Shown here: piece by piece, positions 24,824 to 46,989 of the stretch
How the letters are laid out: every line of letters starts with the position of its first letter
How positions within the stretch are numbered: position 1 is the first letter of the stretch
Assembly (NCBI GenBank): GCA_003344405.1
Contig: NOWV01000001.1
Span: 310,001-374,000, forward strand
DNA length: 64,000 nucleotides
Reading direction: 5' to 3'
Origin: Trichoplax sp. H2
Lineage: Eukaryota > Placozoa > Uniplacotomia > Trichoplacea
The notes under the pieces: model-generated
What the model was told of the DNA's origin: nothing
The model's database searches: none
Seen by the model: the letters and a program-made list of their open reading frames with translations, nothing else
Made by a program: the position numbers and the translations under genes

Positions 24824-27800
24824 TTAATACAAAGTAATTCCTGATGCTTTCATACTTGATTGCAGAATATCAATATACGAAAATATTTTTAAAGCCGGTC
24901 CTAATTTTAGTCCCAAGGCCGATATAACGTCTGATCTATTTAACAGGAAAAGTGCTTTGCCATCAATCTCCTGCAATAAATAATAAAAAAAATTATAATC
25001 AGTTGTTGTGCGGTAAATTTATCATAATAAGTGAATTCTGATTAAAGTAAAAGCAGTTTAATGTGCGCGATAACCTGAACTAAAAATACATGGCTAAATT
25101 CAGCAAAACCGAGCTTTTGAAAAACTAATGCTACATCGGACACTTTCCATTCCAGCGGATTGGGAAGATCCTAATTTATAACCGTAGATAAAATTCAGTT
25201 GATTGTAACCTATGTTGTACTAATATTGTCAGCATATTTTGTTAAGTTATATCTTCAAAACCTGTATTGCATCAGTTAATTTTTCAATAATTCGTCTTGA
25301 TATGAGTTTCTTTGATTTATACATAGCCGAGGGGGATGATTCGGTACAATACCCACCATTTGTTGCATTGCCTAATAGGGTAAAGTGTGAATTAGTAACC
25401 GGAAAGAAGTAAATTATTCTCTGGTAAATGGATATCGGTGCTAATGTTGAAAACATTTACCGTAGTTTGATACATTATTATAAGAAGTCGATAAACCGCT
25501 TTCTTCGTAAGTATCATCACGACGACAACAATGACAGATCCATTGACCTATTTTCAAGACATACGCTTTCATTACTATGAATACAGAGAAAATTTATCGA
25601 TATAATGAGTTCAATTTTAATCGCTAGAATTAATGTAATAAAAAAATGAACAATACCTTTCGGAGTTTCAGATAGCGGAGGATCTGTACATTCCATATGA
25701 CAACCTTTATCACAGGCATCGCACAACAAAAGGCTATCCTATATTTAAAAGTATAACGTCATTTTCACGCTAGTGTCTATATGTTATATGCGTATATACA
25801 GTTCTACCATGCGCGACTACTGTACCATTCATTATAGAGCCTAATGGAAATGATCAATTTGTAACTTATACTAACCGGACGACCAGCTTCTTGACAAACA
25901 AAACAAATTTTACAATCATTGCATTGCCATTTATCTGAGGCTAATATTTTGGCAATTAGGTGATAGTTGTATCCTAAGCAAGATGGATGTACTATAAAGC
26001 AACAACAGAAATGTTCCCCCGCAAAAATTAGCATTGACAGACTGATTAACAATTTTAGACAACGATTGAATTGGCTCAGGTCAATGTATCCATCACTTAT
26101 CTCTGTAGTGATAAAAAAAATTTCACGAAGAATAGATTTAAAATGAACTACTATTATACTGAATACCTTTTCTTCTACAATCGGAGCAAAATATAATCAC
26201 GTCACCCTGATCATCAAGAATAGGACTAGAAACTTGTAGACATAAATAACATTTGTCGCCTTGGTCTTGGTTACTGATTTGAACATTCTTATTAATAATA
26301 TTGGCCGCTTGCTAATGCGCAATATAAAGAATTTCCCGTATTAGAATAGGATTGCAACTCTTATTATTCTTATTATCCATAATACATATCACAAATTTTG
26401 AGTTGTCCTTGGTATTTTAGTTGAGTACGATCAGGTATGTATTGCAGTATTTTGCAACATGTAGAAAATTATTCAATATTAAATTACCGTCATAGTTGAG
26501 GAAAAATTGTCGTTGTTATGCTCACCTTTTCAATTATAACATAACGATTATCTTTATTTTTCATAACTAGTTTGTTTTGGATTGCTTGATCGAGTGATCG
26601 GCGTATATAGCGAGCTAAGAGAGCACCAGAATGCTCATTTGAAACTTCTTTCACAATTTCCTTAAAAAATACTCCTGATGGATTATTAGCTATAAAAGTT
26701 AAAACCAAATCATCCAATTCCTGATAATTGATTAAGGAACCATGGATTGACAAATTCTACGAGCCAAATTTATGATGAGAGGAGAAGGAAAAAAAAAAAT
26801 AATAAAATTAAAACCGGTTTCAGTTCAATTGAATGGAAAGATACCGTTTAATAAACTATATTGTAAAGAGTAACAAGGTTGCATTGCCGATGTAATGGTC
26901 AAAGTACTAGGGTCGTAAGTTATCGACGTTTTCATATTTGCAAGAGGTGATAGGGTGCTAGATTGAACATGCAATTTTCTAACTGCTAACTTTGTTTTAT
27001 GAAGCAATTTGAATAAGGCAATGACATCATAAAGATGTCAATCTCTACTCTACTCTACTACTATCATGGACCGACTGTATGTTGTTTTTGCCTTTTATTT
27101 TAATTTACTTTCATCCTTATTTTTCTGCGTTGTCTATTTTATTTCACACTCTGACCACTGCACGACATTATGAATTCATTGTCTTGACTACTTATTTGTC
27201 CTCTTTCCACGATATCATGCTAATACTGCAAGGGTAGACAAGTGTATAAGATAGAGAGAAATGGTAGACTAGATAGAAAATGGACAACAATACTTGTAAA
27301 AATGTAGACAGCATTTGCAGGATTGTTTGAACCCTTCTCGACACCATTTTTAGGCAACAATGAATAGAATAGAAGATTGAATGTATTCCTTGTACCGTCT
27401 ACTACGGTAGACTAGTGTACAAGATCGAAATGGTGGACTAAATGAGAGTATGGACAACAATGCTAGTGAAAATGGAGACAGCATTTGCAGGATTGTTGGA
27501 AGCCTTCTCGGTGGCATTTTTAGGCAACAATGAATAGAATAGAAGATTGAATGTATTCCTTGTCTCGTCTACTTTAGTCAAGTGAGAATGAAAGCAATGT
27601 TGGACTTACCAAGGTACTGACAACTTCTGGATTAATCCTATAATACAATTTGTCAATTTTTTGTATTTTGCCGCTATTAATCGCTCTTTTCAAAGCCATT
27701 TTAACGTGCTTACGTAATAGTACACCTTGATAATGGCTTGATATATATTTCTCAATGGATCTTAAGTGAACCCCCACATCAGGATTGGGACAAGAAACCA

Positions 27801-28278
27801 AGCAATTGTAGATCATTCGAGTTAATTCCGCGGTATTAATAACATATCCTTTACGACGTAAATTGCTACTAGCGACATTGTCGTGATTGTTGCTACTATG
27901 ATGATGTTCATAACTTTTACTACTCGCTTTGGGATTGGGGGGTCGATCATTGTTGGCTGATGATGATGATCTTTTCTTCCTAGGCTTAATACGATTGGCT
28001 ATACGATATTTAACTCCACCACTACGGCTGCTATCTTTGCGTATTTTACCATCAGCTACTAATTTGGATAAAATTTTAATTGTTGTCTGTGCGGGTATTC
28101 GAAATCGCTTCTGTAACATCTTAATAATATTGTCGTCATCGGCGCGGGCTTTTCTCTTGACTAAAGTGGTAATTGCTTCTTCAATGCAATTTTTCACTTC
28201 ACTAAATGTCAAATTACTTATAAGGTTGCTATTAGGCGTTGATTTCCTCTCTTCCATGTTACTGGCTATGGTGGCCAT
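24824..28278 (-). CDS. Chromatin protein: three winged helices, double PHD finger, SAM domain (SAMD1/KAT6-reader-like)
   Basis: Nine exons give 548 aa: 28278-27610, 26720-26526, 26311-26167, 25991-25876, 25738-25657, 25547-25461, 25371-25262, 25170-25075, 24970-24824; all phases agree. Residues 24-93 are a SAMD1/KAT6-type winged helix. A basic Ser/Lys/His linker (94-142) precedes two H15-like winged helices, 146-215 (RSIEKYI...[10 protein letters not shown]) and 224-288. Residues ~309-408 are a tandem PHD finger of MOZ/DPF type: [56 protein letters not shown]. Residues 469-541 form a SAM domain ([38 protein letters not shown]) like SAMD1/Polycomb SAMs. Expected roles by homology are unmethylated-CpG DNA binding (WH), acylated/unmodified H3 tail reading (double PHD) and polymerisation (SAM). 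No MYST acetyltransferase domain follows. I cannot name a one-to-one human orthologue. Confidence 0.85.
27225..27573. repeat. Two-copy ~170-bp tandem duplication in intron 1 of the SAM/PHD gene
   Basis: Copies at about 27,230-27,405 and 27,408-27,573. They share GTAGAC(A/T)AGTGTA.AAGAT, GACAGCATTTGCAGGATTGTT, CCTTCTCG, and a nearly identical 3' half TTTTTAGGCAACAATGAATAGAATAGAAGATTGAATGTATTCCTTGT. Confidence 0.85.
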
Positions 28279-28479
28279 GTTGATGTTAGTGGCAGTTTCA
28301 ATGTTTCAATGAAAATCTTTTTCTCTTTTTTTACCTTTCGTCTCTCTTGATGGTGTCCACCACTACTGTGTCACAGTAGGTCCAAATACCACTGGATTGA
28401 GTACACCGCTAGTCAACACTATGGACAAGAGCGGCCACTTCAGAATGAAAAAGTTCCTGCAAGCCGTATCCATATATAC

Positions 28480-28990
28480 GCCGTACAGTCCAGTAGACAG
28501 TCGTTGTCTTGCGCTCTAGCTCGGAACGTCCAGTACCGTCGTGTGAAAACAGCTGTGCTATGGCGTCCAGTACCGTACCGTACTGTCCATGACAGGACAA
28601 TGTATACAGTAATGGACCGTATTGTACCGCAGATATCTTATCTGGTACAGTACCGTACTGTACGGTGGTACTGATACAGCCAACGGTATTGTACTGGACG
28701 GTCCTGGACAGAGCGTGCGCAGTATAACCATCGGCCAGGAAATTTGCCTAGCTTATTCGGTACAGTACTGTACTGTACGGTGTCAGCCAGTTCTCAGTAC
28801 AGTACTCAAATTGAATATACTGTACAGTACATACTGTACACTCTACAGATAGATCAAGGAATTATTCAGCTTTATATTCGTACCATTTTTTTGTTGACTC
28901 TGGTGAAATTTTTTTTGGCACCTTAAAAGACTAACGTACAGTACTGTACAGTGTGAAAAGAAAAGATTGACAATCTACTGTACCGTAAAA
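28480..28990. promoter_or_regulatory. GTAC palindrome cluster between the SAM/PHD gene and GST
   Basis: Dense words such as GTACCGTACCGTACTGTCC, GTACAGTACCGTACTGTACGGT, GTACAGTACTGTACTGTACGG and CTGTACAGTACATACTGTAC occur at 28,525-28,985, with a second patch at about 29,155-29,275. The cluster lies between divergent start codons at 28,278 (-) and 30,480 (+), close to the former. Confidence 0.45.
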
Positions 28991-29434
28991 ACAGCTAAAG
29001 ATGTGTAAAATGAAATGTCAACATTTTCACCATCATCATATCAAGATGACATACTGGAGCAGTAAGATGACATACTCTTTGGCATACTATTGTTATCACC
29101 ACGTCTGTCTGGACTCTCTGTCTGTTGTTATCGTTTTCCCAATCATTCCAGTATCACATGTACAGTACACTTGTACAGTTGTACACACACTATACACTAC
29201 TGTAAAAGCACTCCAGTACTACGGCACTCATTTCTAATGTAGTACACTACACTACAGTACAGCATGAAATCTGTAGTAGTTCATGGTAAAAGGGACGTAG
29301 CTACTTCGGATGATGATGCAAATCGGATCAAAATTTCCCACTGCCCTTTCTATTTTTCAGAGTCAAAGCTGTTCAGCTTGCACATCAAGACTTCCAATTT
29401 AGCTTCCACCATCAATTCATGATTGCTTATTAGC

Positions 29435-29965
29435 TAAGTACGTTAGTTGATGCATGATGTCAATGGAGCTATCATGATGAAAGCTGATGTACACATTCGT
29501 TGATGCAGCATACCAGTTGAGCTATCATGGTCAAAGCTAATGTACACATCAGTTGATGCAGGATGTCAGTTAAGCTATCATGGTCAAAGCTGATGTATAC
29601 ATTAGTGGATGCATGATGTCAGTGAATAAGCTATCATGGCGAAAGCTGGCGTACTCATTAGTGGATGCATGATGTCAGTGAATAAGCTATCATGGTCAAA
29701 GCTGATGTACATTAGTCGATGCAGGATGTCAGTGAATAAGCTATCATGGCGAAAGCTGATGTAATCATTAGTGGATGCAGGATGTCAGTGAATAAGCTAT
29801 CATGGTCAAAGCTGATGTACATTAGTCGATGCAGGATGTCAGTGAATAAGCTATCATGGTCAAAGCTGATGTACATTAGTCGATGCAGGATGTCAGTGAA
29901 TAAGCTATCATGGCGAAAGCTGATGTACACATTAGTGGATGCAGAATGTCAGCTAACCTATTATG
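29435..29965. repeat. 54-55-bp minisatellite, about nine copies
   Basis: The anchor AGCTATCATG occurs at 29467, 29520, 29573, 29629, 29684, 29739, 29794, 29849 and 29903, with spacings of 53-56 bp. The consensus is AAGCTATCATGG(T/C)(C/G)AAAGCTGATGTACA(CA)TTAGT(G/C)GATGCAGGATGTCAGTGAAT. The central copies are nearly identical and the outer ones are degenerate. The repeat is open in frames on both strands, but only because the unit lacks stops there, so it is not coding. Confidence 0.92.
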
Positions 29966-30398
29966 CTGAAAGCGTAATGCATTTTAATTGACGTCTGGCC
30001 ATTCTGGGCCACAGTAGGATACTGAACAGCTTTGATCATTATGGAAGAATAATTACACAATGTGCATTGTTGTCGTACATAGCACCACTACACAACAGTG
30101 TTGTATGGGCGTGAGCCATACTGCAGCCCCTTATTAGGCTTTTCAATTTGGCTAAAATTTTACGAATACAGATCACTATAACCTTGAGCAATTGCCACTT
30201 GATATTTTTTCTAAATTTGGACTGCATTATTGACTTAGTTGATCTCTTTGCAATTTCCAATACAAACCATACGTATACGTTCAATTCATCCCAAGTCGCC
30301 ATGAAATAGTGGTCGAAAATGTCATCATAAAATCAACCAAAACCAGTCAAAGTCTGCAGCATTGTACTGGAAGTCAGTACGTCCGTGGCAGGCGCGTC

Positions 30399-30406
30399 TA
30401 TAAATA
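30399..30406 (+). promoter_or_regulatory. Candidate TATA box for GST
   Basis: TATAAATA, 74 bp upstream of the GST start codon. This is a suitable distance for a short 5' UTR. Confidence 0.45.
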
Positions 30407-30479
30407 TTGTGGTGCGTCATCGGAAAGTTTCTTACGCACCACAAGTCGCCTGATCTTGCCAACGGAGAAAGAAGGAAAA

Positions 30480-31833
30480 ATGTCGAGCATTGATTTTTAT
30501 GCCCATCTTGCATCGCAGCCATGTCGTGCTGTGCAATTATTTATGAAAGCCAACAACATCCCTTTTAATTTTCACCTCATCGATTTAACCAAAGGTAGGG
30601 ATAGACTTAGGCACGCGGTATAGTAGACTGAAGGCAATTGTACAATGTACAGTATAGTAATAACACGGCATTATTAAATAAAGACTTCCAGGCTGTTTTT
30701 ATCTACTTTTGGGGGGATGTTCATTGTCCATAAATTAACAAAAGTACAGCACTATAATCCCCAATAGCAAACAAGATTCTATAATATTGTTGTTGTTAAC
30801 ATGTATGATGGCAATGTTGTTGCGATTGGGGAAGCAATGTTTGCATTACATAAACTTATTAAACTTATTGTTGTTAATACAACGTTACCAACACTGTTTG
30901 TGAAAATGTAAAACTTGACTGTGATGCTGTTCTGCATCTGCGTAGGCGAACAAACTAAAGAAGACTTTCAAAAAGTTAACCCTATGGGGAAAGTTCCAGC
31001 CATTAAGGATGGAGATTTTTGTCTTGCAGAGGGGTAAGTACTAAAATAGTACAGTAACCTAAATTGATAGACTTTGAGCTTCAGTAATCAACGAGAAAGT
31101 CCCTTAACTGTTACGCCCATAGTCTTCAAGTCAGACACGATCGAGTGGTTAGTTACTGTTAACTTACTAGTGATATTCGTATCGTAGGTAACTTTTATTC
31201 GGTAATTACCCATTATTCATCAATTCAGTAATCAATATATTATATATATATATATAATTACCTAGTATAGCCATTGTTCAGTATTTGGCCGCTAAATATT
31301 CTACGCCCGATCACTGGTATCCTAAAGACGCTGCAGCAAAAGCAAGAGTAAATGAGTACTTAAACTGGCATCACAGCAATACTAGAGGTGGTGCTACCGG
31401 TGTATTCTTCAATGCCGTGAGTACTAGTTTTGCGATTGATCAATCATCTATACTTTTGAAATAGGCAGCCTATAAGTGTGAATTTTGACCCCATTAGGTG
31501 ATCTTACACCAGATAAGGAAGCAACCCAGAAATGAAGCTGCTATAAAGGAAGCCAAAGGAAAATTAACTGTAGCCCTCGATCTGTTCGAGAACTACTTCG
31601 TTAAGGATCGTCTATTCATTGGCGGTAGTGAAATTTGTATTGCTGATTTGTTCGCGGTTTGTGAGTTTACTCAGCTAGACCAAATCGGTATTGATGTTGG
31701 CAAGAATAGAGCCAACGTCAAGGCATGGAAAGACCGAGTTAGTGCACAGTTAGGAGCACATTTCGTAGAAGCCCACGAGGTTATAATTAATTTTGCTAAA
31801 AGTGCAAACTTTACTCCTGAACCGTTTGAATAA
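30480..31833 (+). CDS. Glutathione S-transferase, theta class
   Basis: Cytosolic GST that conjugates glutathione to electrophiles. Four exons: 30480-30594, 30946-31033, 31266-31416, 31498-31833; 229 aa against about 240 for vertebrate GSTT1. The N-terminal thioredoxin-like domain has the theta-class catalytic serine context SQPCRAV (Ser12) and NPMGKVPAIKDGDF with the cis-proline. The C-terminal helical domain contains WYPKD.AAKARVNEYLNWHH, GGSEICIADLFAVCEF and a theta-type ending (WKDRVSAQLGAHFVEAHEVI). At the intron 2 junction the usual Glu-Ser of the glutathione gamma-glutamyl site reads Glu-Gly (LAEGIAIVQYL). This is the only in-frame splice I could build there. The start is chosen as the first ATG of the conserved N-terminus. 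AATAAA lies at 32023-32028. Confidence 0.92.
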
Positions 31834-32022
31834 TTTAGCTACGGTGCCTTACTTTGTGCCATGGCTAAATCTACAGAATGAAAGACTGTTTCAATGTTAA
31901 TGGAGTTCAAGAAGTGTGTTAGTCTGTATCTTTACTGAGTCTTAATGTTATGTCTTTCTTTTGACAGTCTGTCAAAGTATAACTGTAGCTACTGTGTCAC
32001 TACTACGATATCGACATATATC

Positions 32023-32028
32023 AATAAA
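32023..32028 (+). terminator. GST polyadenylation signal
   Basis: AATAAA, about 190 nt after the GST stop codon. Confidence 0.5.
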
Positions 32029-32963
32029 AGTATTTAGCTGAATTCTTGAATTGTGCATGTATCGGTATGATACAAAGATTTGTGCATAGTCTTATTACAA
32101 CGAAATGACTTCTTGACAACAATTTCAGCTTGCAGATACACATTCTAGTTCCTACTAGCTCGCAAGTCGCCATCTTACTGACGATTTGCAAGATTGACAT
32201 GAACAATCCAACTGTATTATACCTGAATCAGTTAACGCAGCCCAATACAGTATAACTCTACAGCACGAGTACACTAATGCATATCCTACCGAATTGTCAC
32301 GGCATCAATTTATACTTATGTCGGTTACATGGCAATTTGAATTGATCTCACAGCGGACAAATACGTAAACGCACGATGTCCTTCGAAACAAGGCTAGAGC
32401 TATCATGATGCAATTATTACTAATCTTACGCTAAGAATTTCATTGCATCAAAATTCAAACTACCGTAATGAACGGAACATCATAACTTGACTTACTACTC
32501 CTAATGAATTATGTAGAATTGTTTATATACAGTATATTTATTACTATCACTAGGGAACAATCTGGATACTGGAATTATGTAACGCTTATCGATTAATCTT
32601 CCCTACGAGTAATTCTATATATACTGTACTGTCCATTGCACCTTAATACTGGAGCGGGGGTTGCTTAGCCTTATCGATTCATTAATCTATATACCGTCTA
32701 TCGCACAAAAGATTAATCTTACCATGGCACCCTGTAATTTTGCTAAGAATTTCGTATAGCAAAGTCATTCGATAGTGTACTAGTGTATGGATGGATATCC
32801 AATGATCAATTTACTGCAAAAGCAGACTAGGGATCATTTGATCACCTTTGCTTCGTCTTCATTCTGCACAATTGGCCTTGCACGACATCTGGGCGTCTGG
32901 ACGTCTGGACGTCATCGGTATCCGAGGACACTTTACAGTCCGTAGCTACCGGAGTTTGCAAAC
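32029..32963. other. Spacer between GST and MTG1
   Basis: Tandem, same-strand genes flank it. It must include the MTG1 promoter in its right part, where a locally GC-richer stretch with GGACGTCTGGACGTC lies at about 32,895-32,913. No coding exon seen. Confidence 0.35.
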
Positions 32964-35900
32964 ATGGCAGGGCAAAATTTTAGAACTTTCTTTCAATTTC
33001 CATCGTTAAATTCGGTCCAGTGGTATCCTGGTCATATGGCTAAAGGTAAACTGGAATGTCTATCGTTAGAAAAGATAACAGCAAAGCCAACTTCTATAAA
33101 TACTTCATTACAGAAGAAATATTCCTATGCATTAATAACGCCTAACTGAATTCTAAGTTGAAAACATCTTCCTACTGTACTCTAGCTTTCGACGTGCTTG
33201 ACCCTAACATTCTTGAAAATGTGCAATCTATCTATCTGTCACATCTCTTTATCAATAGTCTTTTAATAGGAAAATCATGAAAGAATAGTTATTAAAGCGA
33301 TGCAAGTCTACCAAACCATGAAACTTTGATTAATTTGTAGCAAAGTAGATGTATTTTATGCTTATTACGAAATGATATCACGTTCTTAATATCAGACTTT
33401 TTAACTCTACCTTGTAGGCATGCACAAAATGCAAGCTGTTTTAGTTCGATGCGATTGCGTCCTAGAAGTGCGAGATGCTAGGGTAAACGAACTATCTGTG
33501 CACTATTGTGTTTCATTTAATCTAGGATGGGTAGCTCTTGCAGCCATTTATTAAGATAGTGTCGAATAAATTATGATGATTATGGAATCATAACAATGTC
33601 TACGACGATGATGAATTAGGCGTGTTGTTGATTCATATAGTACAGTATATACTATGCAAAATCGAATTGCATTTTCTTAACGTACATTTCATACTTCTGC
33701 AATGGTATTCTAGATTCCATTCTCCAGTAGAAATGAAAAATTTTCCAGAATCTTAGCTGGTAGACCTCGAGTCCTAATTTTAAATAAAGCTGACCTAAGT
33801 GCCAAAAACACCAGAAAGGTTTCATATCGTACCCTTCTCGTCTCAAATAAGATAGCTGTTTCTTTTGCACCAGCTCTTTGTAAAAGTGCTGTGCTATAAT
33901 TGTTAATTAATGCTAAGCAGATATTATTATATCTTTCAATACACGCCTTATTTTATTCTAGCTTTAGTAAAGATATCTACAGCTCTTAATCATTATTATA
34001 CGCAATGCTTGCTGATTAATTTATAGATGACGAACTTCCTGACCTGATTTGCTATCATTGATTGTCTTGCATCTATTTTTAGCAAATTGTAGAACGATTA
34101 GGAAAGCACGAAATCATTTTTACTAATAGTGCCAAGCAATATCATCCATCCATACGCCAAGTATACGATTTCGCTACTAGCTATGCGAACTGTAATATCG
34201 TAATGATCAATTCACATTTAATTAAAAATTCTCTCTTTCAGATCATACCTGCAGCATTGCGCAGTATGAATGAGCATGGCATCAGTTCGGATAACAAGAA
34301 GGTCGGTATCATCCATATTCAAGATTTGTAATCCGTAGCTTACATAGATGTGCTCGTAAAACTAATTTAGATGTTATTAGTCTCTGACGGCACATTACTT
34401 TCTACTGTAATCAGCATATTTATTCCTACCTGAATCATTTTAGGGATTCTTTAGGATTATGGTTATAGGACTACCTAATGTGGGTAAATCGTCCGTTATT
34501 AACGCAATTCGTCGTATTAGGAAAAATAAAGGTACAGTAATTCCTTGATACGTTTGAAATATCTACTGCAGTGATCATCATTTACCTACATTATTAAAAT
34601 CACCGTTAAAGGGAACGCTGCACATGTTGGCGGAGTCCCAGGTATTACCCGTGCGGTTCAGACTAATATAGAGGTTTGTTTAAACAGAGAGTACGAGTAT
34701 ATGATATGGTAAAGGTATTATTACTATGGTACTTACGTATTAGTATCATCAAAATCCTAGGTATGCAGTAATCCGAAAACATTCCTTGTAGATACACCAG
34801 GTATCATTTTCAATTAAAACTAATTCATGTTTGTTGTACAATTTTGATAAATTTCTAACTTAATTTAAAATACAGCACTGATAGCTATATATATTGAATT
34901 CTATTTTGATTTTGCGATAAAATTACAGGTATTATGCCTACCTATGTCCGAGACGTTGAAGTTGGTTTTAAGTTAGCTTTAGTAGGTTGGTCATTAATAA
35001 TAATGATAGCAAACACTGTAATAGCTAAAGGTATTAGAATGTTAGATACTTGTAATTATTGCCATGCATTATTCACTAATAAATGTATCGGAATGACTTT
35101 ACGAAAGGAACGATAAAAGATCACCTAATTGGTGAAGAATATATAGCGGATTACTTATTATTTACACTGAATCGTCAAAAGCAGTTTAGGTACATAATCC
35201 ATTATACGAGTATCTGTTATTAATAGTTGCTAACAGGAAATTCGATAAGCAATTGATTATAATTACCTACATATTAGACGTTGTTACAGCATTTATACTA
35301 GAGTAAGTGTTTAATGTAATTATTTACCCTACCTAGTTATGTCGAGTACTTTGGATTAGATGACTGTACTGATGATATAGATCAACTTCTGGTGCATATT
35401 GGTCATAAAATGGGTGCCTTAAGGAAAGGTTAGTACAGATATCAATAGCTCGTATACTAATCGACAACGTATAGATTTTTTTGAAAAATTTAACTTGTGG
35501 ATATACGTACACCAAAACCTTCAATATCTAACTATTATGCGTAGTGTAAAGTTACATCATGATGCCAATCCACCATCTATTTATAGCCTTACTGATTAGA
35601 TTGAATGTTTAATACAATATTACCCATTATAATTTTAATCAATCATAGTATTAGACTGAATCGGAGTTCTACTTTAATCGATGATAATTAACTAATCAAT
35701 AAATGAATTTGCAGTAACCAAAAGTATTCTATAGCGCTTTTGGTTTTACATTTAATCGCAGTACATCATCTACTTTATCGAAACCTAAGATCCGTAACTC
35801 TGTAATTAGGGTTATACTGTAAATAAAGATTACTGTAATATCAGTATAAGAACCACAATACAATTATGCACCAAAGCATTAACAGTAATATTGTGTTTTG

Positions 35901-36051
35901 TAATATTACTGTTAAATACTGTATTTTAAATTATTGCTTTCGCTTAGGCGGTGTCCTCGATTTGAAACAGGCTGCAACAAGATTCCTGACTAAATTCCGT
36001 CATGGACATCTCGGAACAATCTTATTAGATAAGATACACAAGACCACGTGA
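32964..36051 (+). CDS. MTG1: Mitochondrial ribosome-associated GTPase 1
   Basis: Circularly permuted GTPase (YlqF/MTG1 family) that assists assembly of the mitoribosomal large subunit. Twelve exons: 32964-33045, 33418-33482, 33714-33818, 34083-34160, 34242-34301, 34444-34531, 34612-34673, 34761-34800, 34929-34985, 35108-35189, 35337-35428, 35948-36051; 304 aa (human 334). Conserved elements in order: WYPGHMAKG (residues 20-28), DAR, G4 NKAD (73-76), G5 TNSAK, G1 P-loop GLPNVGKSS (139-147), G2 GITRAV, G3 DTPG (191-194), and GTIKDHLIGEEYIADYLL in the C-terminal domain. G4 before G1 is the permuted order expected for the family. The exon 3 donor (AAGGTTTCA) is weak and the least certain junction. 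The N-terminus is short and not strongly presequence-like. Confidence 0.92.
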
Positions 36052-36856
36052 AATTAACAATTTATTCTCCTATACTTTAAAATCTTTAATTTTTTTTAAT
36101 CGTTCTCATCATTATGATTCAATATTACATAAATAGTAGATACGTGTATCATATGCACCGGCCTAAAAAAAGTATCCGAATCAAGAGCTTTACACAAACT
36201 AGTTACGTACTATACACGTATATCATCCTATACTTTACTGCACTAGCAGAGATGCAAGCATGGAACAATTCTATCCATTTAGATAGTTCACTTAATTGGA
36301 GTGTTTCATTTCTAAAATGAACTTAACTGTTTCCGAGTTATGTTGTAACTAAGAGTCGGGTATCTTGACCATGGTTGAGGTAAAAATTACACTATATTAT
36401 TTACTGAATCAGAAATCTATAAGAACAATCTTTTTCACGCAAGGTCTCATTTGAATATGTAAATGCCAGTAATAATTTTAACTAAATAACTACTGAAAAT
36501 TTAATGTTCGAAATTACAAAAAATATATGAATGTATACACTTTACAGCAATATCGTACACAAAATAAGGCTTAGCCTCATTCTGTATATGATATCATACA
36601 ATTAAATCGTATATCATCACCAAAACAACATACGAGCAGCTAGCGCTAGCACTACTACAGCATTTTCTCCTTAGTAAAATGATTAAATAGTGTACCACTA
36701 CAACATCATTTTATGTGCATTTCTCTAACAAACGAGTATGTTACGAATACGACGATTACAGCATATGCAGCCAATAATTGTAACAATCTTGGCAGATATA
36801 AAATTTTCATGCATCGGGCCGCTGTAGCTAAAATAATTATCCGTGCAATAGCAAGG
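36052..36856. other. Convergent 3' spacer between MTG1 and the kinesin-13 gene
   Basis: Both genes end toward this 805-bp AT-rich spacer, which should contain both 3' UTRs. No exon or repeat was recognised. Confidence 0.5.
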
Positions 36857-46929
<10,073 letters not shown>

Positions 46930-46989
46930 TTGGTCATCGACGGTGTACCGGTTCAGACTTCACTTGTAGCAAGAATTGAGCTTAGTGTC

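Noticed and set aside
27929-28312. 127-aa plus-strand open frame
   Set aside because: Antisense to exon 1 of the SAM/PHD gene.
29712-29991. Open frames on both strands with repeated peptides
   Set aside because: Produced by the 55-bp minisatellite, whose unit happens to lack stops.
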